From assembly GCA_029938085.1 (NCBI GenBank), contig JAPYOS010000005.1, forward strand, positions 1 to 64,000: a stretch of 64,000 nt of DNA, read 5' to 3'. Origin of the DNA: Oceanospirillaceae bacterium (GTDB lineage: Bacteria > Pseudomonadota > Gammaproteobacteria > Pseudomonadales > Balneatricaceae). Both the position numbers and the translations under genes were made by a program. The notes beneath the pieces are model-generated. The model was given only the letters and a program-made list of their open reading frames with translations. It was not told the origin of the DNA and did no database searches. Shown one piece after another: positions 8,398 to 17,467 of the stretch (position 1 is the first letter of the stretch; every line of letters starts with the position of its first letter).

Positions 8398-9491
8398 TAA
8401 TCTTGCAACAGGCGTGCCGCACCTGTCTCCATGGTCACATAAGTTTGTGTACCTAAGGCAAAAATGGCCTGCTTTCCCAATGCTGAATTTTGGGTCCTAA
8501 TGGTTAATAAAGGGCCTTCATTGAGCTGCACATAGGACTGCACATCGGAGCCCACGTAAACGGTCTCTACCACCGTACCAGGCAAGCTTTGCTGGTCACT
8601 CGGCTGTGCCGACATACGCAAGCGTTCAGGGCGCACAGAAATATGTACGTCATTGCCTACAGCCACGCCTTCTACTGCGCTGCAGATGACCTTATGGCCG
8701 CCGCCCAAGTGACAATGTGCATGGCCATTAGTAATCTCATCCACACTTACTGGTAAAAGGTTTGTCTCACCAATAAAACCCGCTACAAAAACATTGTCAG
8801 GGTGTTCGTATATATCTTTAGGCGAGCCTAATTGCTGTATTTCACCCGCCGACATTACTGCAATGCGGTCGGACATAGTAAGCGCTTCTTCCTGATCGTG
8901 GGTAACAAAAATGAAGGTGATTCCAGTTTCACGCTGCAAGGCTTTGAGTTCCAGTTGCATAGCCTTTCGTAGCTTCAAGTCCAAGGCCGACAAAGGTTCG
9001 TCCAACAAAAGCACCTTTGGTTTAGGTGCTAAAGCACGAGCCAAGGCCACCCGCTGCGCTTGACCACCCGATAATTGAGCGGGTTTGCGGTGTGCAAACT
9101 CACCTAGCCGCACAAGTTCCAGCATCTCATGAGCAAGGGGGCGTGCTTCAGCCTTGGAGCTACCCAGCATTTCCAAACCAAACATGACGTTCTCTAAAAC
9201 ACTCATATGGGGGAACAAAGCATAGTTTTGGAACACCGTATTAACCGGTCGCTGGTTAGCTGGAAGGCCCGCTATAGAATCGCCAAAGAGTAAAATCTCA
9301 CCCTCATCCTGATGTTCAAATCCAGCAATAGTCCTTAACAAGGTGGTTTTTCCACACCCAGAAGGGCCCAGCAAGGTAAAAAACTCATTGTCTTTTATGG
9401 CTAGAGACACATTCCTTAAAGCGGTGAAATCACCAAACTGTTTGACAAGGTCACGTACGTTAACAGCAACTTGATTCTGAACAGGTAACAT
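8397..9491 (-). CDS. potG: Polyamine ABC transporter ATPase, PotG/PotA type
   Basis: Nucleotide-binding subunit with Walker A GPSGCGKTT, signature LSGGQAQRVALARAL, Walker B LLLDEPLSALD and H-loop FVTHDQEEAL, then a C-terminal TOBE domain (ISVRPERLRM...GTVVETVYVGS). It energises uptake through the PotH/PotI-like channel. I place the start at the ATG at 9491 (MLPVQNQV), which has GGGAG four bases upstream; the track start at 9506 has no ribosome site. This gives 364 residues. It is the first gene of the potGHIF set, so the promoter should lie in the 142 bp between it and the aldehyde dehydrogenase stop. Confidence 0.93.
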   Translation of the reverse strand: MLPVQNQVAVNVRDLVKQFGDFTALRNVSLAIKDNEFFTLLGPSGCGKTTLLRTIAGFEHQDEGEILLFGDSIAGLPANQRPVNTVFQNYALFPHMSVLENVMFGLEMLGSSKAEARPLAHEMLELVRLGEFAHRKPAQLSGGQAQRVALARALAPKPKVLLLDEPLSALDLKLRKAMQLELKALQRETGITFIFVTHDQEEALTMSDRIAVMSAGEIQQLGSPKDIYEHPDNVFVAGFIGETNLLPVSVDEITNGHAHCHLGGGHKVICSAVEGVAVGNDVHISVRPERLRMSAQPSDQQSLPGTVVETVYVGSDVQSYVQLNEGPLLTIRTQNSALGKQAIFALGTQTYVTMETGAARLLQD

Positions 9492-9597
9492 CAGACTCCC
9501 ATACAATTATTATTATTTTAACTAGGTGTAATACACCGCTTCATTGTGTCAACGGAACAGCAGGTCTTATAATGCAACAGACTAGCTAACAACCCTA

Positions 9598-9613
9598 TAA
9601 CCCTAGGGGGTTA
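9598..9613. promoter_or_regulatory. Inverted repeat TAACCC-N4-GGGTTA upstream of potG
   Basis: The 16-base element has identical arms to one at 11184-11199 before the aldehyde dehydrogenase gene. It could be an operator for a regulator of the polyamine locus. It also lies 21 bp past the aldehyde dehydrogenase stop, so a weak terminator hairpin is an alternative. Confidence 0.4.
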
Positions 9614-9633
9614 GCTGCCCTGTTGATCTAAGC

Positions 9634-11115
9634 TTAGTTGAGTTTGATCCAGGTGGTCTTCAATTGGGTGAATTTATGCAAGGCATGCAGCGATAAATCA
9701 CGCCCAAAGCCCGATTGTTTATAGCCACCAAAAGGCGTGCTGAAGTCCAGCGCATCCATGGTATTCACCGACACAGTACCGGCTCGTAGAGCTTGTGCCA
9801 CACGGTGGGCACGGTTGATATTGAGGGTCCACACAGAAGCAGCTAAGCCATAAACGCTGTCGTTAGCCAAGGCAATGGCCTGTGCTTCGTCATCAAAGCT
9901 TATAATTGCCGCCACCGGACCAAACACTTCCTCTTGGGCAATACTCATGTGATTGGTGACATTATCAAACACAGTCGGGTACACATAAGCATCGCCTTGA
10001 TTACCTACACCATCCAAGATCAAGTCAGCACCCTCGGCCACACCACGGGCAATACGTTGGCGTACATTATTTGCATGCTTTTGATCGATCAGTGGGCCTA
10101 TTTGTGTGCTCGCTTCGAGGGGATCGCCCACCTTCATTGATTGTGCCTTAAGCAAGAACTTGGCAACAAATTCTTGCTTAATACTGGACTCGACCAAGAT
10201 ACGTGAGTTAGCCGAACACACCTCGCCTTGGTTAAAGAATATACCCATAGCCGCGCTTTCCACTGCGGCATCTAAGTCGCAATCCGCAAAGATAAGGTTG
10301 GGGCTCTTGCCACCAGTCTCTGGCCAGACTTGTTTCATATTGGACTGGGCCGAATAACCCATAAACAACTTTCCCACTTCGGTAGAGCCAGTAAAGGCAA
10401 GGCAATCAACATCTGCATGTAAACCCAGAGCTTTACCCACCACTTCACCTATACCGGTGACCACATTAAGCACGCCGTCGGGCACACCTGCTTGTTGAGC
10501 TAACTGAGCTAAACGCAGCGCCGTAAAAGGCGATTGTTCAGCGGGTTTTAATACTACTGAGTTACCACTTATTAAGGCTGGGGCTAACTTCCAAGCGGCA
10601 ATATCGAGGGGAAAATTCCACGGCACCACCGCCGCTACAACGCCTACAGGTTCACGGGTTATGGTAGCCACATTGTGACGATCAGTTGGAGCCACTTCGC
10701 CGTAGAGTTTGTCGATAGCTTCGGCATACCACTCAAAACAAGCGGCTGAACCTGGAATATCAATCGCCATGGCATCTTGTACAGGTTTGCCCACATTCAT
10801 GGACTCTAACAAAGCCAATTCTTCGGTATTTTGCAGGATCAAGGCCGCCAATTTTTTCATAATGCCTTTACGTTCGCTAGGCGCAAGGTTAGACCATACC
10901 CCCGCCGCAAAACTACGTTTGGCAGCCAACACTGCACCATCAACGTCAGCGCTGGTGCACGCCGCCATACTAGTCATTACCTGCCCATCGGCAGGATTGA
11001 TACAGTCGTAGGTAGCACCATCGCTGGCACCCACAAGTGCACCATCAATGAAGGCCTGACAGGGCAATGACAGGTTATTTTTCAGTTCATTCCAATAGGC
11101 TGGATCTTGCTTCAT
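9634..11115 (-). CDS. puuC: NAD(P)-dependent aldehyde dehydrogenase, PuuC/KauB type
   Basis: 493 residues of the ALDH superfamily with all core elements: VPWNFPLDIAAWKLAPAL for cofactor binding, FTGSTEVGK, the general base in PETGGKSPN (E266) and the nucleophile in FNQGEVCSANSR (C300). The closest family by motif and length is gamma-glutamyl-gamma-aminobutyraldehyde or 4-aminobutyraldehyde dehydrogenase, which oxidises the aldehyde from polyamine breakdown to GABA or its glutamyl form. Since the neighbour is a direct aminotransferase and no glutamyl-putrescine synthetase is present, 4-aminobutyraldehyde is the likelier substrate. It lies upstream of the transporter genes on the same strand. 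Confidence 0.88.
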   Translation of the reverse strand: MKQDPAYWNELKNNLSLPCQAFIDGALVGASDGATYDCINPADGQVMTSMAACTSADVDGAVLAAKRSFAAGVWSNLAPSERKGIMKKLAALILQNTEELALLESMNVGKPVQDAMAIDIPGSAACFEWYAEAIDKLYGEVAPTDRHNVATITREPVGVVAAVVPWNFPLDIAAWKLAPALISGNSVVLKPAEQSPFTALRLAQLAQQAGVPDGVLNVVTGIGEVVGKALGLHADVDCLAFTGSTEVGKLFMGYSAQSNMKQVWPETGGKSPNLIFADCDLDAAVESAAMGIFFNQGEVCSANSRILVESSIKQEFVAKFLLKAQSMKVGDPLEASTQIGPLIDQKHANNVRQRIARGVAEGADLILDGVGNQGDAYVYPTVFDNVTNHMSIAQEEVFGPVAAIISFDDEAQAIALANDSVYGLAASVWTLNINRAHRVAQALRAGTVSVNTMDALDFSTPFGGYKQSGFGRDLSLHALHKFTQLKTTWIKLN

Positions 11116-11183
11116 TGAAGGACTCTCGTATAGTGATTACAGTTGTTAGTAGCCATAATGCAACGAATAACGCGGCGACTAAA

Positions 11184-11199
11184 TAACCCAAAGGGGTTA
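11184..11199. promoter_or_regulatory. Inverted repeat TAACCC-N4-GGGTTA upstream of the aldehyde dehydrogenase
   Basis: Same 6-base arms and same 4-base spacer as the element before potG, placed 68 bp upstream of the aldehyde dehydrogenase ATG. No upstream gene ends here, which favours an operator over a terminator. The likely binder is the LuxR-type or an Lrp-type regulator, but this is untested. Confidence 0.4.
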
Positions 11200-11273
11200 C
11201 TTCACTGGTACAGGAGAGATTGCAAAATTAGAAAGGAGCACGGCCTCAGGACAGGCCTAAGTTTCTTACGCAC

Positions 11274-11301
11274 AAAAAAAAGGCACCCTAAGGTGCCCTT
11301 T
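11274..11301 (-). terminator. Rho-independent terminator (minus strand)
   Basis: GGCACC-CTAA-GGTGCC hairpin with eight A on the left, so on the minus strand the stem is followed by a U run. The only upstream minus-strand sequence is the decayed binding-protein remnant at 11451-11532, so this may be the surviving terminator of that lost gene. Confidence 0.65.
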
Positions 11302-11450
11302 AACTATTGATCCGGTGGTCAAATAGTCGTTCCCGCTCTATTTGTCCGTCGATCCAAAATATCTGCGTAAGTTGCGAACTTACTTGATAGTTTGAGTCTC
11401 GAATTACCCTTTGGGCAATGGAAAAACAGCCTTGTTTTTCTTCTATTAAA

Positions 11451-11532
11451 GCACCAACGCTCGGCCGACTTGCGACCATCAAGTTCCTAGTTAGCGGCTA
11501 CCTGACCGTGGGCCACTTTCTTGCTCAACGCA
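11451..11532 (-). pseudogene. 3' remnant of a peptide-binding protein gene (SBP family 5)
   Basis: The minus strand reads ALSKKVAHGQVAAN, then a TAG, then ELDGRKSAERWC. The intact binding protein encoded at 22473-24071 ends ALSKKLAHGDVAANWELDGG and then KAAERWWFA. The scrap is therefore the last about 28 codons of a homologous gene, with Trp changed to TAG and the natural stop lost. By eye the DNA is only roughly three-quarters identical to the intact gene, so it comes from a diverged paralogue or another strain. It ends abruptly at 11532, where the duplicated lrp piece begins. Confidence 0.85.
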
Positions 11533-11790
11533 TTTATGATTGGTATCTCCAAGCACGAGCAGCAAACCATTGATCTATTGCTGGATGAGATGCACATGAT
11601 TCCCGAAGTGCAAGCGTCCTTTTTAATCACTGGGCGATACGATCTAATGGTGCAGGTCATCGCTCTAGATATGACACATTTGCGAGACTTAGCCTACCAA
11701 CACTTCACCCACCGAGCGGTGATTACACGTTTTGAAACGTCCATCATCTATCAAGGTCGAGAAAACTTTAGTGTGCCTTTAGACACCTAA
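11533..11790 (+). pseudogene. Truncated duplicate of the Lrp/AsnC regulator gene (3' part)
   Basis: Carries the C-terminal RAM domain of the regulator at 2289-2759 with no differences that I can see, but lacks the whole helix-turn-helix half. The track ORF at 11521 starts at a TTG in the foreign sequence and gives MLNAFMIGISK. Without a DNA-binding domain it cannot act as a normal Lrp regulator. A free RAM domain could in principle form mixed oligomers, but no ribosome site supports expression. Confidence 0.9.
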
Positions 11791-11889
11791 ATAAGGCCAT
11801 TGGCAGTACCTTATGCGAAGCTCAATCCAACAATTGGCGAAGGCTTGTTATTAGCCCGCTAGAGGCGTTACTTTCTAGCTTATGACAAC
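11533..11889. repeat. Right copy of the direct repeat, segment A (357 bp)
   Basis: Matches 2502-2858 base for base as far as I can read. It covers the lrp 3' end, the 31-bp convergent gap and the hutF 3' end. In this copy hutF continues intact to the right while lrp is cut at the left. Confidence 0.93.
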
Positions 11890-13180
11890 CTGCACTCACC
11901 ACCTGCTCCCCTGCCACAAACACGTCTTTCACTGGATTGTGGTTAATGCCAAAGGTCCAGCGGTTGATGAGTTGCTCGGGCTTGGCCGCTGCTAACAACG
12001 GATGGCTTGTATCTAGAGTAATGAAATCGGCCCGTGCGCCCACGTGTAAACCTGCCTTTATATTACAGGCTGCATTGCCGCCGCTGACGCTGGCGTGGTA
12101 GATAAAGTCTCCTACACTCGGTTGTTCGCCACTATAAACACGGTTACGCTGTTGGTCGCGTAGGCGTTGGCCGTATTCTAACAAACGTAACTCTTCCGCC
12201 ACCGAAACACACACGTGGCTGTCGGAACCTATACCTAAACGGCCTCCTTGAGCCACTAAATCGGTGATAGGGAAAATGCCGTCGCCTAAGTTAGCTTCGG
12301 TACTGGGGCACAATCCAACCACAGCTTGGCTTTTGGCAATAGTCTGCACTTCTTGTGCATTGACATGGGTGGCGTGAATCAAACACCAGCGGGCATCAAA
12401 ACCCACTTCATTAGCCAACCACTCTACTGGGCGCTGGCCACTCCATGCCACGCAGTCGTTGACTTCTTTCATTTGCTCGGCAATATGAATATGGACCGGC
12501 CAGTCTTGTGGCAAGCTCGTTAAGGCAGTCTCCATTTGCGATTTGGTAACGGCACGTAGTGAATGGAAACACAGGCCTTGATTATGAGTCAGAGCATTCA
12601 TGTTTTGACCCAACCGCTCTTGCAGGAGCAGGTACGCATCTAGGTCATGAATAAAACGCGCTTGGCCTGGGTTGGGCGCTCGGCCACCAAAGCCTGAGTG
12701 ACTATAGAGTACCGGCAATAAGGTTTGACCTATACCCGTATCTACTGCGGCTTGGCGTACTTGCAAGGCCATTTCTGCTGGGTTGTCGTAAGCTTGGCCA
12801 CTTTGTTGGTGGTGCAAATAATGAAACTCCGCCACTTGGGTATAACCGGCTTTGAGCATCTCTATATAGAGATAGGTGGCAATTTGCCCCACTTGCTCTG
12901 GGTTCAATTTAGCCACTAGCCCATACATAAGATCGCGCCAGCTCCAAAAACTGTCTTTTGGGTCTAAACAAACTTCTGCCAAACCAGCCATCGCGCGCTG
13001 AAATGCATGTGAATGCAAGTTCACCATACCGGGCAGCACAGGGCCATTAAGCACTACACAGCCGTCACTGGTTTGATTACTTGTAATCTGCTCAACAACA
13101 CCATCAACAACAGCGATTCTGACATTTTCTTCCCAAGAGGAAGCAATTAATGCCTGTTTAGCAAAATAGGTTTGATTCAT
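11822..13180 (-). CDS. hutF: Formimidoylglutamate deiminase
   Basis: A 452-residue amidohydrolase-superfamily enzyme: metal-binding HxH in MVNLHSHAFQRAM, the conserved LIHATHVNAQEV histidine segment, STEANLGDGIFPI and the GIGSDSHVCVS aspartate site. HutF converts N-formimino-L-glutamate to N-formyl-L-glutamate and ammonia in the cytosol, the fourth step of the five-step histidine pathway. It is divergent from hutC and shares the HutC-type palindrome between them. The upstream copy at 2791-2929 is a broken duplicate of two parts of this gene. The next enzyme, HutG, is not in the window. Confidence 0.95.
   Translation of the reverse strand: MNQTYFAKQALIASSWEENVRIAVVDGVVEQITSNQTSDGCVVLNGPVLPGMVNLHSHAFQRAMAGLAEVCLDPKDSFWSWRDLMYGLVAKLNPEQVGQIATYLYIEMLKAGYTQVAEFHYLHHQQSGQAYDNPAEMALQVRQAAVDTGIGQTLLPVLYSHSGFGGRAPNPGQARFIHDLDAYLLLQERLGQNMNALTHNQGLCFHSLRAVTKSQMETALTSLPQDWPVHIHIAEQMKEVNDCVAWSGQRPVEWLANEVGFDARWCLIHATHVNAQEVQTIAKSQAVVGLCPSTEANLGDGIFPITDLVAQGGRLGIGSDSHVCVSVAEELRLLEYGQRLRDQQRNRVYSGEQPSVGDFIYHASVSGGNAACNIKAGLHVGARADFITLDTSHPLLAAAKPEQLINRWTFGINHNPVKDVFVAGEQVVSAGCHKLESNASSGLITSLRQLLD
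12206..12279. repeat. Right copy of the direct repeat, segment B (74 bp, inside hutF)
   Basis: Matches 2856-2929 with a single mismatch (A at 12260, G at 2910). It encodes part of the HutF active-site region around GIGSDSHVCVS. In the left copy it is fused to segment A after loss of 319 bp. Confidence 0.92.
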
Positions 13181-13212
13181 AATAGTGCGCTCGCATAGCT
13201 TATATTTTCAAC

Positions 13213-13224
13213 TTGTATATACAA
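13213..13224. promoter_or_regulatory. HutC-type operator between hutF and hutC
   Basis: TTGTATATACAA is a perfect 12-bp palindrome of the kind bound by the GntR-family repressor HutC, which is released by urocanate. It sits in the hutF-hutC divergent region, so it can control hutF and hutC itself. The TTG of the track's hutC start lies inside it. Confidence 0.8.
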
Positions 13225-13281
13225 TACAGGAATTGGAATAGTCAAGTCAAGGCGGTATACTCAATACACGCCCAGTCGCCA

Positions 13282-14079
13282 ATGCCGGTTAAACCATTAG
13301 GAACCTTCGTGAACACTCCTTTGTCTGCAACAACTCAAAACCTGTTAGATGCCTTGCTTGATGCTTTACCCAGCACCAATGCACCGATATACGCGCGTTT
13401 AAAAAGTGCCATTACCGATAATGTAAATAACGGTATTTGGGTAGCAGAACAACGCTTGCCCTCTGAAGCCGAAATAGTACAAGCGATAGGCGTTAGCCGC
13501 ATGACGGTAAACCGTGCTCTGCGTGAACTGACAGCCGATGGCATTTTACACCGTCAGCAAGGCGTAGGCACCTTTGTAGCCCCAAAAAAAGCCCACTCAG
13601 CACTATTTGAGGTGCATAATATTGCCCAAGAAATTACCGACCGCGGACACATTCATAAAGTTGAAATTGTTATACTACAAGAAGTTAAAGCAAACACTGA
13701 CCAAGCATTACGGCTTGGATTGCGCACTGGTGAGATCATTTACAAGTCCGAGCTCATTCACTTTGAAAATGACCAACCCATTCAACTAGAAGAGCGCATT
13801 GTAAACGCCAGTTTAGCTCCAGATTATAGCCAACAAGATTTCACTAAACTCACGCCTTACGCCTACTTAAATCGTGTGGCGCCGATTACCGAAGGTGAAC
13901 ATTTGGTTGAAGCAGTTACGCCTAACCAATACGAAGCTACCAAGCTGGCTATTAACATACACCAAGCCTGCTTACAGATTAAACGCCGCACTTGGTCCAA
14001 CCAACAAATTGTAACCAGCGCACGGCTCCTGTCCCCAGGCCACCTGTTTCATCTTTTTGGCCATTTTGGCAGGCCTTAA
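13282..14079 (+). CDS. hutC: Histidine utilisation repressor
   Basis: A GntR-family repressor with the HutC/UTRA layout: an N-terminal winged helix (AEQRLPSEAEIVQAIGVSRM, then TVNRALRELTADGILHRQQG) and a C-terminal UTRA ligand domain (ELIHFENDQPIQLEERIVNA) that binds urocanate. The track start (13213, TTG) lies within an operator palindrome, so I use the ATG at 13282, which gives 265 residues beginning MPVKPLGTF. It is transcribed toward hutUHID, 101 bp upstream of hutU. Confidence 0.92.
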   Translation: MPVKPLGTFVNTPLSATTQNLLDALLDALPSTNAPIYARLKSAITDNVNNGIWVAEQRLPSEAEIVQAIGVSRMTVNRALRELTADGILHRQQGVGTFVAPKKAHSALFEVHNIAQEITDRGHIHKVEIVILQEVKANTDQALRLGLRTGEIIYKSELIHFENDQPIQLEERIVNASLAPDYSQQDFTKLTPYAYLNRVAPITEGEHLVEAVTPNQYEATKLAINIHQACLQIKRRTWSNQQIVTSARLLSPGHLFHLFGHFGRP

Positions 14080-14129
14080 GCACGTTTTTTGAGCCAGCAC
14101 ATGCTTGCTTCAACTCCAAAATAGGCGTA

Positions 14130-14152
14130 TTGTATACATCTTGTATATACAT
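14130..14152. promoter_or_regulatory. Tandem HutC-type operators upstream of hutU
   Basis: TTGTATACAT followed by TTGTATATACAT. The second half differs at one position from the palindrome between hutF and hutC. The location 29 bp before the hutU ATG suggests direct repression of the hutUHID operon. Confidence 0.75.
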
Positions 14153-14180
14153 GTAAGCTATGTGTTTTTTGGAGACAACC

Positions 14181-15872
14181 ATGTTAAGCCCTGCAGAACT
14201 CGCCGCTCGCCGCACCCGCGTTGGCACTATTACCGCCCCTACGGGCACTAAAATCAGCACCAAAAGCTGGATGACCGAAGCGCCGTTACGTATGCTCATG
14301 AACAACCTCGACCCAGAAGTGGCAGAGAACCCCAATGAGCTTGTGGTATACGGTGGCATAGGCCGTGCAGCGCGCGACTGGGAAAGTTACGACCAGATAG
14401 TAGCGTCGCTTACCGACCTTGAAGAAGACGAAACCTTGTTAGTACAGTCGGGCAAACCCGTGGGCGTATTCAAAACCCACAGCCATGCACCTCGTGTACT
14501 CATTGCCAACTCTAACCTTGTGCCACACTGGGCCACTTGGAATCACTTTAACGAGCTAGACGCCAAAGGCCTTGCCATGTACGGCCAAATGACAGCAGGC
14601 AGCTGGATTTACATAGGTAGCCAAGGCATTGTTCAAGGCACCTACGAAACTTTTGTAGAAGCAGGTCGACAGCATTTTGGCGGCAGCCTTACGGGCCGTT
14701 GGATATTAACGGCAGGTTTAGGCGGCATGGGTGGCGCTCAACCTTTGGCAGCGAGCCTTGCAGGCGCCTGTTCACTCAATATTGAATGCCAACAAAGCCG
14801 TATCGACTTCCGTTTACAAACGCGCTATTTAGACGAACAAGCAGACAACATCGACGACGCCCTTGCTCGTATCGCACACTACACCAAAACCGGAGAAGCT
14901 AAATCCATTGGCTTACATGGCAACGCCGCAGACATATTGCCAGAACTGGTTAAACGCGGCGTAAAACCCGACCTAGTCACAGATCAAACCTCGGCTCACG
15001 ATCCACTCAATGGCTACCTACCCCAAGGTATGGATTGGGACACCTACCGCGAGCAAGCTGCGTCTAACCCTGCGGCTACAACGGCAGCGGCCAAAGCCTC
15101 CATGGCAGTTCACGTTCGGGCCATGCTTGCGTTCCACGAGCAGGGTATTCCAACCGTAGACTACGGCAACAACATACGCCAAGTTGCACTGGAAGAAGGC
15201 GTAACTAATGCCTTTGATTTCCCAGGTTTTGTACCGGCCTACATTCGCCCGCTCTTTTGCCGTGGCGTTGGCCCGTTCCGTTGGGTGGCTTTGTCTGGCG
15301 ACAAAGAAGACATTTACCGTACCGATGCCAAGGTTAAAGAGCTTATTGCGGACGACGCCCATTTACACAACTGGCTCGACATGGCTCGCGCTCGCATTCA
15401 ATTCCAAGGGTTGCCAGCACGTATCTGTTGGGTAGGCCTTGGCCAGCGCGCCAAGTTAGGCTTAGCCTTTAATGAAATGGTGCGTAGTGGCGAACTCAAA
15501 GCCCCTATTGTCATTGGCCGTGACCATTTAGATTCAGGTTCGGTGGCCAGCCCTAACCGCGAAACCGAAGGTATGCAGGATGGTTCCGATGCGGTATCCG
15601 ACTGGCCGTTACTTAACGCCATGTTAAATACCGCCTCTGGAGCTACTTGGGTGTCGTTACACCATGGCGGCGGTGTGGGCATGGGTTTCTCTCAACATTC
15701 GGGTATGGTGATTGTATGTGACGGTACAGACGAAGCCGCCGAGCGTATTGCCCGCGTATTACATAACGACCCTGCCACCGGCGTGATGCGCCATGCAGAC
15801 GCCGGCTACGACATTGCCATTAACTGTGCCCAAGAACAGGGTTTAAACCTGCCAATGATTAACCCTCTTTAG
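14181..15872 (+). CDS. hutU: Urocanate hydratase
   Basis: 563 residues, the usual urocanase length. Recognisable stretches are [32 protein letters not shown] (NAD-binding loop), [16 protein letters not shown] and the conserved [13 protein letters not shown]. The enzyme uses tightly bound NAD+ to turn urocanate into imidazolone propionate. The ATG at 14181 has GGAG seven bases before it; the track start at 14160 adds seven residues and has no ribosome site. It is first in the hutUHID operon, with hutH 29 bp downstream. Confidence 0.97.
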   Translation: MLSPAELAARRTRVGTITAPTGTKISTKSWMTEAPLRMLMNNLDPEVAENPNELVVYGGIGRAARDWESYDQIVASLTDLEEDETLLVQSGKPVGVFKTHSHAPRVLIANSNLVPHWATWNHFNELDAKGLAMYGQMTAGSWIYIGSQGIVQGTYETFVEAGRQHFGGSLTGRWILTAGLGGMGGAQPLAASLAGACSLNIECQQSRIDFRLQTRYLDEQADNIDDALARIAHYTKTGEAKSIGLHGNAADILPELVKRGVKPDLVTDQTSAHDPLNGYLPQGMDWDTYREQAASNPAATTAAAKASMAVHVRAMLAFHEQGIPTVDYGNNIRQVALEEGVTNAFDFPGFVPAYIRPLFCRGVGPFRWVALSGDKEDIYRTDAKVKELIADDAHLHNWLDMARARIQFQGLPARICWVGLGQRAKLGLAFNEMVRSGELKAPIVIGRDHLDSGSVASPNRETEGMQDGSDAVSDWPLLNAMLNTASGATWVSLHHGGGVGMGFSQHSGMVIVCDGTDEAAERIARVLHNDPATGVMRHADAGYDIAINCAQEQGLNLPMINPL

Positions 15873-15901
15873 CCATAACCAAGCAACCACTGAGACACAC
15901 T

Positions 15902-17437
15902 ATGTATACACTTGAAATCCAACCCGGTCAGGTTAACTTAAACCAACTTCGCCAAGTTGCTCGCAGCAACATTCGTGTAAGCCTTGCCGCTAGTGCCGCT
16001 CCCGCCATTAACAAAAGCCAAGATTTGGTCAACCAAATGATCGCCGAAGACCGCACGGTATACGGTATTAACACCGGCTTTGGCTTGCTGGCCAACACCC
16101 GCATAGAAGTAGAAGATTTAGAAGAGCTGCAACGCTCTATTGTTTTATCACATGCGGCAGGCATTGGTAAATTTATGGAAGATGCCACTGTACGGCTGAT
16201 GATGGTGCTTAAAGTAAATAGCTTATCCCGTGGCTTTTCGGGCATTCGCTTAAGCGTGATCGAAGCGTTGATGACCTTAATCAATACTGAAGTATTCCCC
16301 TGTATTCCAGAAAAAGGCTCAGTGGGCGCATCGGGCGATTTAGCACCTCTAGCGCACATGAGTGCGGTATTATTAGGCGAAGGCCAAGCCCGTTATCGTG
16401 GAGAAATCATCTCGGGTCAGGCTGCCCTTAAAATTGCGGGTTTAAACCCAGTTACTTTGGCCCCCAAAGAAGGCCTTGCACTATTAAACGGCACTCAAGC
16501 GTCTACTGCATTTGCACTACAGGGACTCTTCCATGCCGAAGATTTGTGGGCATCGGCCACCGTATGTGGAGCCCTGTCTGTGGAAGCTGCACTGGGCAGT
16601 CGTAGCCCATTTGATGCACGTATCCATGAAGTACGTGGCCATCAAGGTCAAATAGACACCGCCGCCGCTTATCGTCACTTATTGACCGACACCAGTGAAA
16701 TAGGCGCGTCTCATGATGGCTGCCACAAGGTACAAGACCCCTACTCATTGCGCTGTCAACCGCAGGTTATGGGTGCCTGTTTAGACCAAATTCGCCATGC
16801 GTCAAAGGTGCTCGCTATCGAGTCTAATGCAGTATCAGACAATCCGTTGGTATTTGCCGACCAAGGCGATATTATTTCTGGTGGTAACTTCCATGCCGAA
16901 CCGGTGGCCATGGTGGCAGACAATCTTGCTATCGCTATTGCCGAAATAGGCAGCCTTTCTGAGCGTCGCATGGCCTTGCTCATTGATTCGGCCTTAAGCC
17001 AATTACCCCCATTTTTAGTTAATAATGGCGGTGTGAATTCTGGTTTCATGATTGCACAGGTGACCGCTGCTGCTTTGGCGAGTGAAAACAAAACCTTTGC
17101 CCACCCAGCTAGCGTAGACAGCTTGCCAACGTCGGCCAACCAAGAAGATCATGTATCCATGGCCACCTTTGCCGCCAGACGTTTACGCGACATGAGCGAA
17201 AATACGCGGGGCATTTTAGCAGTAGAATTGTTGTCAGCGGTTCAGGGTTTAGATTTCCGTACTGGCCTGCTCTCCAGCCCATTACTAGAACAGGCGCGAT
17301 CGGGTTTGCGAGCTCAAGTCGCGTTTTACGACAAAGATCGTTATTTTGCCACCGACATCGCTAGTGCCAACGACTTGTTGGCCACGGCTTGCCATAATGA
17401 CATGATGCCTGCGCACACGTTACCCAGCTTAGGCTAG
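15902..17437 (+). CDS. hutH: Histidine ammonia-lyase
   Basis: 511 residues of the aromatic ammonia-lyase family. The Ala-Ser-Gly triplet that cyclises to the MIO electrophile is in [16 protein letters not shown] (A143-S144-G145). [16 protein letters not shown] and SDNPLVF are also present. It deaminates L-histidine to trans-urocanate, the inducer of the hut system. It lies between hutU and hutI on the same transcript. Confidence 0.97.
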   Translation: MYTLEIQPGQVNLNQLRQVARSNIRVSLAASAAPAINKSQDLVNQMIAEDRTVYGINTGFGLLANTRIEVEDLEELQRSIVLSHAAGIGKFMEDATVRLMMVLKVNSLSRGFSGIRLSVIEALMTLINTEVFPCIPEKGSVGASGDLAPLAHMSAVLLGEGQARYRGEIISGQAALKIAGLNPVTLAPKEGLALLNGTQASTAFALQGLFHAEDLWASATVCGALSVEAALGSRSPFDARIHEVRGHQGQIDTAAAYRHLLTDTSEIGASHDGCHKVQDPYSLRCQPQVMGACLDQIRHASKVLAIESNAVSDNPLVFADQGDIISGGNFHAEPVAMVADNLAIAIAEIGSLSERRMALLIDSALSQLPPFLVNNGGVNSGFMIAQVTAAALASENKTFAHPASVDSLPTSANQEDHVSMATFAARRLRDMSENTRGILAVELLSAVQGLDFRTGLLSSPLLEQARSGLRAQVAFYDKDRYFATDIASANDLLATACHNDMMPAHTLPSLG

Positions 17438-17467
17438 CGCAGCACACGCTTTAAACGAGGAGTTAAT

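Noticed and set aside
11300-11482. 60-aa minus-strand ORF before the terminator
   Set aside because: It overlaps the binding-protein remnant in another frame, matches no family I know and has no ribosome site.
11521-11790. 89-aa ORF as a stand-alone small regulator
   Set aside because: It is an exact copy of the C-terminal part of the upstream Lrp gene with a few foreign codons from a TTG; there is no DNA-binding domain and no ribosome site.
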